Origin: Gemmatimonadota bacterium
GTDB lineage: Bacteria; Latescibacterota; UBA2968; UBA8231
Assembly: GCA_002712305.1 (NCBI GenBank)
Contig: PATE01000030.1
Span: forward strand, 1-38,411
Direction of reading: 5' to 3'
DNA: 38,411 nucleotides
Below the pieces are notes generated by a model. The model did no database searches and was not told where the DNA came from. It worked only from the letters and a program-made list of their open reading frames with translations. The stretch's first letter is position 1; each line of letters begins with the position of its first letter. Position numbers and translations under genes: made by a program. This document shows, piece by piece, positions 16,683-24,391 of this stretch.

Positions 16683-16713
16683 AAAAAAAGAGGTCCGACC
16701 ATCGGTCGACCTC
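16683..16713 (-). terminator. Strong intrinsic terminator for the decayed two-component locus
   Basis: Read on the minus strand, a stem built from GAGGTC/GACCTC and GGTC/GACC with a one-base bulge and a 3-base loop (+ strand 16690-16713) is followed by seven T residues (16689-16683). It is a textbook rho-independent terminator for transcription coming from the response-regulator remnant. On the + strand it lacks a T-tract. Confidence 0.85.
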
Positions 16714-16763
16714 GTCCTTCCAACGTGCATCAAGAAGCCGCCCATCTGAGCGGTGGTTCATCG

Positions 16764-17350
16764 TCAGCCGATAATCTTCTCGACCTCTTCTGCCAAACGA
16801 GCACCCAGGTCGCTGCCGAGCACCACGAAAGCCAGCACGTTCTCACCCTTCAGCGATTGAACATCTCGCGGCGTGAACTGTTCGCAAACGACCACCGCCG
16901 GTTTATCGATGCGTGCTTCGCGTCGCAGTCGTCGATCAGGAGAATCGAGGCTTTGCCCTTGGGCTTGGCCAGTTCCTCTTCTTCGATCCCGAGGGCCTTA
17001 TGGTTGGTGTCGCGAAGTCGGTCCCGATTGAAGGGTTTGACCAGATAACCCGCCGGCTGGATTCCTTGGGCACGTGCAACGGTCGTTTTGTCGGTGTCTG
17101 CGGTGAGAAACACGACCGGCGTTTGCGAGCGATCGCCGATGATCTGCGCCGCGTCTACCCCGTCTCGGTTGCCTTACAGACTGATGTCCATCAGCACCAG
17201 ATCGGGACGGGTCTCGGCGGCCTTGGCAACGGCCTCATTGGCGAATTGCGCCGTGCCGACCACCTCGAACCCAAGTCGGGTCAGGGTCTGCTCGATGTCT
17301 CTGGCCACGACGGCCTCGTCTTCGACGGCGAGAATTCGCTTCTTCGCCAT
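16764..17350 (-). pseudogene. Response regulator, interrupted by TAA and a frame break
   Basis: From the ATG at 17350 the frame reads a standard receiver domain: MAKKRILAVEDE (acidic pocket at residues 10-12), then LVLMDISL with the phosphoacceptor Asp55. Codon 59 is TAA (17174-17176). Directly after it the same frame resumes with the expected receiver continuation GNRDGVDAAQII, TPVVFLTAD (the Thr position) and AGYLVKPFNRDRL (the conserved Lys), so this is a nonsense interruption of an otherwise conserved domain. The frame ends at 16850. A different frame (16913-16764) then carries a coherent stretch beginning RIDKPAVVVCEQFTP and ending EEVEKIIG before a TGA, implying a frameshift near 16915-16950. 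It starts in a TGATG overlap with the kinase remnant upstream. Confidence 0.72.
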
Positions 17351-17700
17351 CAGACGTTCCCTGGGAGACGGAGTCCTAGAAATCCGACAGAGTCGATCTC
17401 AAGCACCGGGGGAAAACCCACCCCATCGTCGGATACGCGCAAGGTCACCAATTCCATTGGTTGAGCAAGACAGGTGTGCACCGATGGTTCCAGGTCGGTC
17501 AGCCCACAGAAGAGGCCAGAACGCTTCCCGCCAGAGACCGAATGTAGTCACCGCGGTTCGATGTGGCTCAGCATCTGGCCAGTCGAAGGGTCGTCCGTGA
17601 ACGAACGCCATCGCGTCGATCTGCGATTGAGATTCAGGGAACTCTTCTCAGGAGAGCCCGCAGATCATCGCTCCGCCTGAAGCCCCTCCACTGATGTTTG
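17350..17700 (-). pseudogene. Histidine kinase remnant (HisKA_2/HATPase C-terminal end)
   Basis: Pieces of a histidine kinase can be read in different frames. In one frame EEFPESQSQIDAMAFVHG (about 17649-17596) matches the HisKA_2 segment where RIxAMAxVHE is usual, and is preceded by an in-frame TGA. In another frame, the last about 35 codons give LVTLRVSDDGVGFPP followed by GFLGLRLPGNV and a stop at 17350-17352. That is the G1 box (DDGVG) and C-terminus of the HATPase domain. No sensor domain or complete ATP-binding site can be assembled. The stop overlaps the response-regulator ATG (TGATG), preserving an ancestral operon structure. Sequence error is an alternative but would need several indels within about 350 bases. 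Confidence 0.62.
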
Positions 17701-17773
17701 TGAAAAAGGCCTCTGGATGAGAGGAATTTGGCGCCATGGTTTGGGAAAAGCGCGTGTCGATTATGTTGCATCC

Positions 17774-17797
17774 AGTGTGTGGAAAGCTTTCTCCACA
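17774..17797. repeat. Near-palindrome resembling two inverted DnaA-like boxes
   Basis: The sequence TGTGGAAAGCTTTCTCCACA within this interval is nearly self-complementary. Each arm resembles the DnaA box TTWTNCACA with one mismatch (TTCTCCACA and its opposite CTTTCCACA). It lies in the otherwise empty 125-base stretch downstream of msrA (17701-17826). It could simply be a weak hairpin; there is no T-tract and no cluster of further boxes. Confidence 0.3.
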
Positions 17798-17826
17798 GAT
17801 CGTTGTGACTCAGATCACGACGACGG

Positions 17827-18369
17827 TTATTCGGCTTGCTGAAGATGGTGGGCGAATTGCTGACGAAACTTCGCCACCTTCGGTCCCACGACCATCATGC
17901 AGTAGGGCTGGCCCGGATTTTTCTGAAAGTAGCTGTGGTGGTAAGCCTCTGCTGGCCAGAAACGAGCAAGGGGCTCGATCTGTGTGACGATCGGGTCAGG
18001 GTAAATGGCCTCCTTCGTGAGCCGTTCCACCATCTGTTGAGATGTGGCCAACTGCTGATCGTCCTCAGCGAAAATGGCGGACCTATAGTGGGGTCCCACG
18101 TCATTGCCCTGCCGGTCGACGGTGGTCGGGTCGTGGATGCCGAAGAAAATCTCCAGGATTTCTTCGAAGGAAATCACCTGTGTGTCAAGGACGAGCTGCA
18201 CCACTTCGGCGTGCCCAGTCGTGCCCGAGCACACCGCTTCGTAGGTGGGTGACTCCACCTGACCGCCGGCATATCCTGAGGTCACACTCTGCACACCATT
18301 CACCTGTTCGTAGGCCGCCTCCAAACACCAGAAACAGCCCCCGCCAAGGGTCGCTTTCTCGAGGGTCAC
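17827..18369 (-). CDS. msrA: Peptide methionine sulfoxide reductase A
   Basis: This 180-residue MsrA repairs the S-epimer of methionine sulfoxide in oxidised proteins. The catalytic motif GCFWC is at residues 11-15 (Cys12). Family blocks follow: GVQSVTSGYAGG, PTYEAVCSGTTGHAEVVQL, FFGIHDPTTVDRQGNDVGPHYRSAIF and AEAYHHSYFQKNP, with Tyr and His in the expected places. Length is normal for a stand-alone MsrA. It begins at a GTG (18367-18369) that overlaps the stop of the upstream propeller gene by 4 bases, so it is probably translated by coupling. Cytoplasmic; no signal peptide. No msrB is nearby. Confidence 0.97.
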   Translation of the reverse strand: MTLEKATLGGGCFWCLEAAYEQVNGVQSVTSGYAGGQVESPTYEAVCSGTTGHAEVVQLVLDTQVISFEEILEIFFGIHDPTTVDRQGNDVGPHYRSAIFAEDDQQLATSQQMVERLTKEAIYPDPIVTQIEPLARFWPAEAYHHSYFQKNPGQPYCMMVVGPKVAKFRQQFAHHLQQAE

Positions 18370-20267
18370 GTCGAAGAACCTTCCATGTCGTAGCTGTAGA
18401 GGTGGGAGCCACTCCCGAAGTAGATCCTGCCCTCGTGCAGATCACCACCACACTGGATCGGTATGGGTGGTTCACTGACCTGTTCCAGGCGATAGTGAGG
18501 GCCCTCGCAGACCCGGGCGATGGCTCGTTCGAACAAGACCAGAACATCGCCGGTCTCGGGGATCGTGATGAAGAGACGGGGGCCTTGGTGGTAGGCCGAT
18601 CTGCCCAAAGTATCACCGGTGGCATGCTCCGCTAGGACGCGGCGCCTCTCGACATCGTAGACGAAGAATCGATCTCGGTCGACGATACCGTAGAGCAACC
18701 CTTCCGGCGAGAGACACAGACATATGTACTCCGACGCCGCGTCAAGAATGGGAGCATGCCACGACATAGTCTTCGTATCGAGATCGATCTCAATGAGCTC
18801 GGCCAGGCCTGCCTTCTTCTCGCCGCCTGTGCCCGGTGCTATCGTCGTACCAGCGAGTACGCGGCGATCGTCCAGGGCGACAAGACTCATGACCGAGTGA
18901 TCGGTGATCAGATCAACGTGCTCCCGGAGCACATGAGTCGACTCCAGCCGGTCCCAGAATAGCAGGCCACCACCGGTCAGTCCGTATCCGGGGGTTCCCG
19001 CCAGGATGAGATCCCTCCCATTTGGGTGAGCCAGCAGAGCATGGGGTCGATTGATGGCCGGAGCACTCTGGGTGAGGTACCGGGGATTTGTGTTGGTTTG
19101 CTCGAGATCGGTGGGCACCCACGGGGCCAGTGGATCCCACTCGAGAAGAAAGCCCCCGGTGTAGCCACCAACGAAGAATCGGTCCCCTTGGGCCGCTACG
19201 GTATTCCACTGCCCATGGGAGGCACGATTGGTCCATTCGTCCTGCTCCGGATCATAGCTGAAGAACCGCATGGGAAAGGCGGTGCCCCCACAGATGGTGC
19301 CACCGGGAGCAGCAGCGACTCCCATCAGGTGCGCCCCATCTGAGGAATAGTCGAATGTGCTCTGCCACCTTTTTCCAGTGGCGGGGTCTTCGACAACGAT
19401 CTCTCGCGCGACCGTGTCACATCGGGTGAGGATGCGACCTGAAGGAAAGGTCGCATGGAAGAGAGATTGGCTCTCGGTGATGATCGGTTTTCGCGCTCGA
19501 TGGGGATGGGTTCCCGCGTCGGTACGCTGGCCCTGATACAACCGAAGCCATTCATCGTCATCCTGCTGTGAGGCATCTGCTACGGCATAGACGGCACCGT
19601 CCATGTCGCGCTCGACCAGGGCAGAGGCCCCCTGGGCTCGCTCTTGCTCCAGTAGGATTGGGGTCGCTTTGGCAGTCTCGGGATCGAAGGCGATGACCTG
19701 AGTCGACGTATTACCGACGGCGAAGTAGATCCACCCGGCCTCATCGGCCGCGATCGTTCGTTGATACTGCGGCCAGTTCTGTAGATACACGTGGCCAAAG
19801 TCGGTGAAATCGCGCGTGGACGGATCGAAACGGACCAGCCCACTGTCCGGATAGCTGATGGACCAGATGCACCCTTCGTCATCTTCCGTCATCCCCATCG
19901 ACATCTTCGGTGCGGTGGCGTGGCAGAAGGTGAAGGATCTCGACGTGGGATCGAACTCCACGAAGTGACTGTTGAAATGTGTGTAGAAGCGATTCTGCGA
20001 GGACAGAACCGAAGCGTATGGACAATCATGGCCCGGATCGAAGGGGATCGGAACTTCGCTGGTCTCGCCCGTGATCGCATCGATCATAAGACAGGCGTGG
20101 CCGCCACGATGATCGAAGAGCCAGATCAGCACCACATCGTGCCCATCTGCGTCGCAAGTTGCCACGGTTCCTCGGTGATTGCTAACCGGCGTCGCCACAC
20201 CGTGGTCCCGGTAGCCGTTGCCTAGCGATCTACTGCCGATGGGATGTTGCTCGTTCTGCGTGGACAT
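18366..20267 (-). CDS. Large beta-propeller-like protein of unknown function
   Basis: This is a 633-residue protein without a signal peptide. It contains many repeats of about 40-50 residues, each a four-strand blade with a ligand-like refrain: GCIWSISYPDSGLVRFDPSTRDF, GWIYFAVGNTSTQVIAFDPETA, GTICGGTAFPMRFFSYDPEQD, RFFVGGYTGGFLLEWDPLA and, near the end, GRIYFGSGSHLYSYD. This resembles SMP-30/Vgb-type or regulator propellers more than WD40. The ATG at 20267 is preferred; an earlier TTG at 20306 is weak. It is followed with a 4-base overlap by msrA. It diverges from the Gfo/Idh/MocA gene, sharing a 140-base intergenic region, and may act on the same carbohydrate pathway. Function is not assigned. 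Confidence 0.68.
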   Translation of the reverse strand: MSTQNEQHPIGSRSLGNGYRDHGVATPVSNHRGTVATCDADGHDVVLIWLFDHRGGHACLMIDAITGETSEVPIPFDPGHDCPYASVLSSQNRFYTHFNSHFVEFDPTSRSFTFCHATAPKMSMGMTEDDEGCIWSISYPDSGLVRFDPSTRDFTDFGHVYLQNWPQYQRTIAADEAGWIYFAVGNTSTQVIAFDPETAKATPILLEQERAQGASALVERDMDGAVYAVADASQQDDDEWLRLYQGQRTDAGTHPHRARKPIITESQSLFHATFPSGRILTRCDTVAREIVVEDPATGKRWQSTFDYSSDGAHLMGVAAAPGGTICGGTAFPMRFFSYDPEQDEWTNRASHGQWNTVAAQGDRFFVGGYTGGFLLEWDPLAPWVPTDLEQTNTNPRYLTQSAPAINRPHALLAHPNGRDLILAGTPGYGLTGGGLLFWDRLESTHVLREHVDLITDHSVMSLVALDDRRVLAGTTIAPGTGGEKKAGLAELIEIDLDTKTMSWHAPILDAASEYICLCLSPEGLLYGIVDRDRFFVYDVERRRVLAEHATGDTLGRSAYHQGPRLFITIPETGDVLVLFERAIARVCEGPHYRLEQVSEPPIPIQCGGDLHEGRIYFGSGSHLYSYDMEGSST

Positions 20268-20331
20268 GGCTGTTTCTGAAGCGAAGAGGAATCGATGGAA
20301 AAACAAAGATAACAGGTTCAGCGCAGGTCGG

Positions 20332-20361
20332 TTGTCGCATGGGATTGTGCGGCTCTATACT
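20332..20361 (+). promoter_or_regulatory. Candidate sigma-70 promoter of the Gfo/Idh/MocA gene
   Basis: TTGTCG (20332-20337) and TATACT (20356-20361) are separated by 18 bases. The -10 matches 5 of 6 and the -35 matches 4 of 6 consensus positions. Transcription would start near 20368, leaving a leader of about 40 bases that carries the GGGAGG ribosome-binding site of the gene at 20408. Confidence 0.5.
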
Positions 20362-20407
20362 GAAGGCGCATCGGACGGTCACGAGTAAACCCCATGGGAG
20401 GAAAACC

Positions 20408-21472
20408 GTGAAAACCTATCGCGTCGCCATCGTTGGTTTGGGTCGGATGGGATCAACCATCGATGATGAAGGCCACACGCCTCTGCCCTATTCGGTGGCA
20501 GCCGCGGCGCAGGCGTCACCCCGATTGGAATTGGTCGCCGGTTGCGATCTGGTCGCTGACAAGTGCGCGGCGTTCAGCGAACGTTGGGGCGTGAGTGCAA
20601 CCTACCAGGACATGGAAGAGATGGTGAAGCAGGAACGTCCCGATCTGGTTGCCGTATGCACACGCGCCGCCGGCACCGACCAACGAGAAGCTCCCTCGTC
20701 CAACTATCGTGTAGATGTGCACGCAGACTTGACCATCCGTCTTGCTGAGATGGGTGTGCCCATGCTGTATGTGGAGAAAGCCGTGGCCTGTTCCATGGCT
20801 CGTGCCGATGAGGTTCTTGCGGCCGTCACGGCGAGTGGTTCGGCCTTCAACACTGGTGTACTGCGTCGCTTCGACAATCGTTACGGACCTGTCCGCGAAG
20901 CGGTTCTTGGCGGACGGATCGGTGAGCCACGTGTTGTAATTCATTATGCACCATCGAGCCTCCTTCACGGACATATCCATTCGATGGACACCGTGTCCTG
21001 GCTGATCGGTGACCCGGCGATCCAATCAGTTCGCGGCGAGTTCGAAGACACCGACTATGAGATCGTCGACGGGCACGTCCCTTTTGATCCCCGGGCTACG
21101 TATCAGATGCGGTTTGAAGGTGGTGTCGAAGCCTGGTCTGTACCGGGAGGCTATTGGGAGTTTGAGGTACTCGGTTCACAAGGCAGTGTCCGATCCTTCA
21201 ACAATGGCACAGATGCCCAGCTGCGGGTGGCGGGTGAGGGGCGTGGCTGGGAAATTGAACCGTTGCCAGCCCCAACCCCAACGAGCACCGTCGTCAGCTG
21301 CCTGGAAGATCTGGTCGATGCCCATGAAGCAGGTCAGGCGACCCGAGGGCACGTCCGGGTGACCCATCAGATCACCGAAGCGTGTCTTGCTGTGGCGGAG
21401 AGCCACCGACAGGCAGGTCGCTGGCTGGCGCCGTCTGAGGTCGACCGAAATCTGTACGTTTTTCACATATAG
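20408..21472 (+). CDS. Gfo/Idh/MocA-family NAD(P)-dependent oxidoreductase
   Basis: This 354-residue oxidoreductase starts at a GTG because GGGAGG (20396-20401) lies 6 bases upstream. Residues 5-15 (RVAIVGLGRMG) form the Rossmann nucleotide-binding loop. The hallmark EK motif is in MLYVEKAVACS, and the second-domain HSMDTVSWLIGDP carries the usual catalytic-region histidine and aspartate. Members oxidise or epimerise sugars, inositols and their acids. The C-terminal part is a normal alpha/beta domain ending LYVFHI. It has its own promoter candidate. Downstream lies the convergent sigma-factor gene, with a terminator between. The substrate is unknown; divergence from a propeller protein suggests a carbohydrate role. 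Confidence 0.9.
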   Translation: MKTYRVAIVGLGRMGSTIDDEGHTPLPYSVAAAAQASPRLELVAGCDLVADKCAAFSERWGVSATYQDMEEMVKQERPDLVAVCTRAAGTDQREAPSSNYRVDVHADLTIRLAEMGVPMLYVEKAVACSMARADEVLAAVTASGSAFNTGVLRRFDNRYGPVREAVLGGRIGEPRVVIHYAPSSLLHGHIHSMDTVSWLIGDPAIQSVRGEFEDTDYEIVDGHVPFDPRATYQMRFEGGVEAWSVPGGYWEFEVLGSQGSVRSFNNGTDAQLRVAGEGRGWEIEPLPAPTPTSTVVSCLEDLVDAHEAGQATRGHVRVTHQITEACLAVAESHRQAGRWLAPSEVDRNLYVFHI

Positions 21473-21498
21473 GTAGGCATCGTGGCCCGATCCCGGCG

Positions 21499-21534
21499 CA
21501 ATAAGAAACGACCCGCCACCTGCAAGGTGACGGG
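21499..21534 (-). terminator. Intrinsic terminator of the sigma-factor gene
   Basis: On the minus strand the stem (CCCG and CACCT arms at 21512-21521 pairing with AGGTG and CGGG at 21525-21534, one internal mismatch, 3-base loop) is followed by TCGTTTCTTATTGC. The T-rich side faces the minus strand, so it ends the sigma-factor transcript rather than the Gfo/Idh one. Confidence 0.7.
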
Positions 21535-21575
21535 CCGTAGGTCGGGCCACGACTCGCGACGCGAGTGGTGGGATG

Positions 21576-22427
21576 TCAGTCCTCGAGCGAGCGAAGCTCC
21601 TCGTGTCGGGACGGATGGCGAAGTTTACCGAATGCTCGCTCCTTAAGCTGACGGATCCGCTCGCGAGTGAGTCCCATGCGGTCGCCGATCTGCTCCAGCG
21701 TCATCGGTTCGGAGCCATCCAAGCCGAAATACAACTGGATGATTTCGTGCTCACGCTCATCTATACCGGTCAACACCCGTTCGAGTTGCCGCTGGCTCGA
21801 CATGCGCGTAACGGTCTCATCGGGTTGATCCTGATCTGCGTCGGCGAGCCGTTTCAACAGGGTCGTGTCTTCGTCTTCGTCAAAGACGGCTCGATCGAGT
21901 GAAACCGTACGACGACCACTGAGCATCGTATCCCTGACTTGTGTCACGGGGATCTCCAGGGCCTTGGCGATTTCAGAGTCGTCGGGCTCGCCCTCGTTGG
22001 CGTTGCCGATCTGCTGGGCGGTGCGGGCGATCTTTCGCAACAGGTTCAGACGGTTGAGAGGCAACCGCACAGTGCGGCTGTCTTCAGCCAATGTCTGCTG
22101 AATGGCCTGGCGAATCCACCAGACCGCGTAGGAGATGAACTTAAAACCGCGAGTCGCATCGAAGCGATCGACAGCGGTCATGAGGCCGAGGTTTCCGGCG
22201 CTGATCAACTCGGAGAAGGATAAACCACGATTGCGGTATTGCTTGGCGACGGTGACCACGAACAGAAGATTGGCCTCAGCCAACTCTTCTCTTGCTCGAT
22301 TGTCACCCGCAGCAATTCTTTCCGCCAATTCGGCTTCCTTCGCCCGTGACAGCGGCGTCGAACTCGCGATCTCGCTGAAATACGTCTGCAGACTGACGTC
22401 TTCGTCGGTCCAGCTTTCGTAGTTCAC
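21576..22427 (-). CDS. RpoD/SigA-type sigma-70 factor lacking region 1.1
   Basis: This 283-residue sigma factor of the primary/RpoS group has region 1.2 at about residues 11-42 (VSLQTYFSEIASSTPLS). Region 2 is at about 54-111, with the core-binding and -10 recognition helix (LSFSELISAGNLGLMTAVDRFD, GFKFISYAVWWIRQAI). Region 3 follows (VRLPLNRLNLL). Region 4 has a -35-binding helix-turn-helix at about 245-272 (MTLEQIGDRMGLTRERIRQL). The acidic region 1.1 of full-size RpoD is absent, giving a compact form common in several phyla. It begins at a GTG with AAGGAG 10 bases upstream. A terminator follows. A long non-coding region precedes it, so its own regulation may be elaborate. Whether this is the main or an alternative factor cannot be decided here. 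Confidence 0.93.
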   Translation of the reverse strand: MNYESWTDEDVSLQTYFSEIASSTPLSRAKEAELAERIAAGDNRAREELAEANLLFVVTVAKQYRNRGLSFSELISAGNLGLMTAVDRFDATRGFKFISYAVWWIRQAIQQTLAEDSRTVRLPLNRLNLLRKIARTAQQIGNANEGEPDDSEIAKALEIPVTQVRDTMLSGRRTVSLDRAVFDEDEDTTLLKRLADADQDQPDETVTRMSSQRQLERVLTGIDEREHEIIQLYFGLDGSEPMTLEQIGDRMGLTRERIRQLKERAFGKLRHPSRHEELRSLED

Positions 22428-22813
22428 TCAGCAATAACTCCTTGTGCTGCAGTGGAGACGGGATGTATTCCTGCGACAAAGTCGTAGGGAATGGCGAATG
22501 CAAAAGTTTTTTGTACCGAAATCCACCATTCATTTTTGACCAATCCACACAACATTTTCGCCTTCATTTCGGATGCCTGTACCTCCGTTCAGCAGACACA
22601 CCGGGTCCGTTCCACACCCCACCCTCGTACATGGTCCACATCACTCCCTTTCTCACTTTCCCGGCAGGGAATGGGGCCGTGTGAGGCCCGGTCAGGTGAG
22701 AGGCAGGGAAGGTCACTGCTTCAGAACACAGCAGGGACTGGCACACCAGAAGTGGTGGATGATTCCTCGAAGCGGTGGAATCAGCTATCGATGCAGAGAC
22801 GGCACGTCTGACA

Positions 22814-22861
22814 CCTCGGAGGCGACTCTCGGCTAGCGGAACCCGCGCCTCTGAGGCGACT
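22814..22861. repeat. Two palindromic direct repeats, CCTC(G/T)GAGGCGACT
   Basis: CCTCGGAGGCGACT (22814-22827) and CCTCTGAGGCGACT (22848-22861) differ at one base and start 34 bases apart. Each has a CCTC-N-GAGG inverted repeat at its core. Two equally oriented dyads a little over three helical turns apart look like a paired protein-binding site. The target promoter is not identified. Confidence 0.45.
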
Positions 22862-22895
22862 TGCAGTGGGAGACTTTTGGGGGCTCTGTCGCCCT

Positions 22896-22920
22896 AAGCG
22901 CCAACGCGCTTTCTTCCTTC
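22896..22920 (+). terminator. Possible + strand terminator in the non-coding region
   Basis: AAGCGC (22896-22901) pairs perfectly with GCGCTT (22906-22911) around a CAAC loop and is followed by TCTTCCTTC. The T content is modest. If real, it would end a + strand transcript lying between the sigma-factor and Fic genes, for example a small RNA. Confidence 0.35.
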
Positions 22921-23119
22921 GCACTCCACGGATCTCTTATTCGCGTTTTTCCTGCACTGCGCGTATTAGGCCGTTAGGCAGTTGCAGTCGGGGATAGGGC
23001 GGGCCATACGGGCCGCCGGACCTCAACGTGGACACCGACACGATGGAGGCTGCGTTGTTCCTTCGAGTTTCTTATACTCGTCTTACGCGTATGGCGCGAA
23101 TAACTTCTACGTTCCTTTA

Positions 23120-24262
23120 CTACATCTGCTCGTCGATAGCCTTGAGCAGCCCCGGCGACACAAAGCGGCGGTTCCGCCGGCGGCCAGTGATCTCTTCAAG
23201 GAGCCCGAGCTTGACGAGCCGTTGAGTCAGGATATTGGCGTTGGCGAAGTTGCGATCGCAGATCTCTGCCACTTGAGGAACATCGATCAGTGGCGTGCCT
23301 GGCAACGCTTCCAGCAGCTGGGTGGCCACCGGTCTTTGACCTGGCAAGTCGCGCAGTACCCGATCCGCACTCTCTTGAAGCCAACTCTCCACCTTGGACA
23401 CAAGGGAAGACGCATGTTCGCTCGCTCTGTGGATGCTCCCGGAGAATTCCGCGATCCAACCCTCGAAGTCACCCTGCTCCCGCAAACGTTGTAGAAGTTC
23501 GAAGTGCTCCCGGGAGTTACGTGCCCACACCAGGGAAGGTCGGAGCAGAATGGGAGCCGTCGAATTCTCTGCTCCCGCCAGGCAGCGCACCAGGAGGATG
23601 CGTGCCACACGCCCGCTGCCATCCAGAAAAGGATGAAGGGTTTCCGCCTGATAGTAGGCGAGGGCACTGTGCACGAGCCGAGGCCACTGGGCGCTCTCCG
23701 AGAGATACCGCGACAGGGAAGCGACATGCTCGCGCAGGCCTGTGGGACTGGGAGGCACATAGGGAGCATCGCGGACGGTGCTCCCTCGTGTGCCCAGCCA
23801 GATCACGGAGGAACGCAGCTGTCCTCCCCTGCCCTCTCTCCCCTGAACATGCTGGAAGAGTCTCCCATGGATGGACTCGATATCGAGAGATCCGGCTTCG
23901 ACCACCAACGTGGCATGCTGCGCCGCCAGGCGTAGTGCTCCCGTGTGGCCTCCGACCTCGGCGCGTTCCCCATCGAGCTGCCACCACAGCAATTGCCGTA
24001 GTTCGAGGTGCCCGCCGTCAAGACGCGCGGCCGCTACGGCCTCCTGAAGGGCGGTCAGTTGCACGAGGGCAGGGGCCCAACGAGTACCCTGGAGCTTCCC
24101 TTCAAGCCGGCCGAGGGCTCTTTCTGCATCGGTGACACGTCTCCATTGGGCTGGGCTCAGAGACAGGTCGGGTGAGGGCGGCAAAGGAGATGGCTCGTAA
24201 CAGCGAGCACCGGATCGGTGAGTGACCAACCGGCCGCCTCGTGGTACAACCGTCGTAAACAT
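23120..24262 (-). CDS. Fic-domain protein with C-terminal winged helix
   Basis: This 380-residue Fic protein belongs to a family whose members usually transfer AMP to target proteins. The active-site loop is HPFLDGSGRVAR (residues 210-221), the family HPFxxGNGRxxR with Ser replacing Asn216. The N-terminal self-inhibition helix should read (S/T)xxxE(G/N), but here the corresponding stretch is AARLDG with Ala78 and Asp82, so autoinhibition may be weakened. The C-terminal about 70 residues form a winged helix-turn-helix (IDVPQVAEICDRNFANANILTQRLVKLGLL), as in many Fic-HTH proteins that bind DNA or peptides. The ATG at 24262 is very close to a promoter, so the mRNA may be leaderless. Related TACGCGTA repeats lie at both ends of the gene. 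Such genes often spread between genomes. Confidence 0.9.
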   Translation of the reverse strand: MFTTVVPRGGRLVTHRSGARCYEPSPLPPSPDLSLSPAQWRRVTDAERALGRLEGKLQGTRWAPALVQLTALQEAVAAARLDGGHLELRQLLWWQLDGERAEVGGHTGALRLAAQHATLVVEAGSLDIESIHGRLFQHVQGREGRGGQLRSSVIWLGTRGSTVRDAPYVPPSPTGLREHVASLSRYLSESAQWPRLVHSALAYYQAETLHPFLDGSGRVARILLVRCLAGAENSTAPILLRPSLVWARNSREHFELLQRLREQGDFEGWIAEFSGSIHRASEHASSLVSKVESWLQESADRVLRDLPGQRPVATQLLEALPGTPLIDVPQVAEICDRNFANANILTQRLVKLGLLEEITGRRRNRRFVSPGLLKAIDEQM

Positions 24263-24297
24263 ACGCGTAGTTTATACGCGAACGGAGCCATTGGCAA
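24260..24297 (-). promoter_or_regulatory. Fic promoter overlapping CGCGTAT repeats (probable operator)
   Basis: On the minus strand TTGCCA (24297-24292) and TAAACT (24274-24269) are 17 bases apart, a good -35 and a fair -10. The predicted start of transcription is at or next to the A of the ATG (24262). Between the -10 region and the start codon the sequence holds two CGCGTAT copies, one forming the 8-base palindrome TACGCGTA. The 10-mer TACGCGTATG recurs downstream of the gene (+ strand 23084-23093), in inverted orientation relative to the CATACGCGTA at 24260-24269. This suggests autoregulation by the Fic winged helix or another factor. Confidence 0.45.
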
Positions 24298-24391
24298 TAA
24301 TTAAGTGCGCCCCAAGCTTCAAGCCGCGCAGTGGAGCGGCGGAGTATGTACCGACCTTGTACAGACCGACATAGAACCCGGCTCTGATGGA

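Larger units (their letters stand above)
22428..23119. other. 692-base non-coding region between the sigma factor and Fic genes
   Basis: No convincing protein-coding frame is visible. The part nearest the sigma gene (22500-22560) is unusually A/T-rich, with TTTTTT and ATTTTT tracts, and should hold its promoter, though no clear -35/-10 pair stands out. An imperfect stem CCTGCGAC-AAA-GTCGTAGG sits at 22470-22488 in the leader. The middle contains small inverted repeats (TTCCC-GGCA-GGGAA near 22660) and a pair of palindromic direct repeats (22814-22861). A hairpin with a pyrimidine tract follows at 22896-22920. I compared it by eye with the conserved cores of SRP RNA, tmRNA and RNase P RNA and found no match. 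An unrecognised small RNA remains possible. Confidence 0.5.

Noticed and set aside
17774-17797. Replication origin suggested by DnaA-like inverted boxes
   Set aside because: There are only two imperfect boxes, no cluster, no dnaA or dnaN nearby and no A/T-rich unwinding element.
22660-22760. Possible SRP, tmRNA or RNase P RNA in the GGTCAGG-containing stretch
   Set aside because: The conserved cores (such as the GGAAG-AGCAG loop of SRP RNA, the tmRNA tag frame and the RNase P GAGGAAAGTCC block) are absent.
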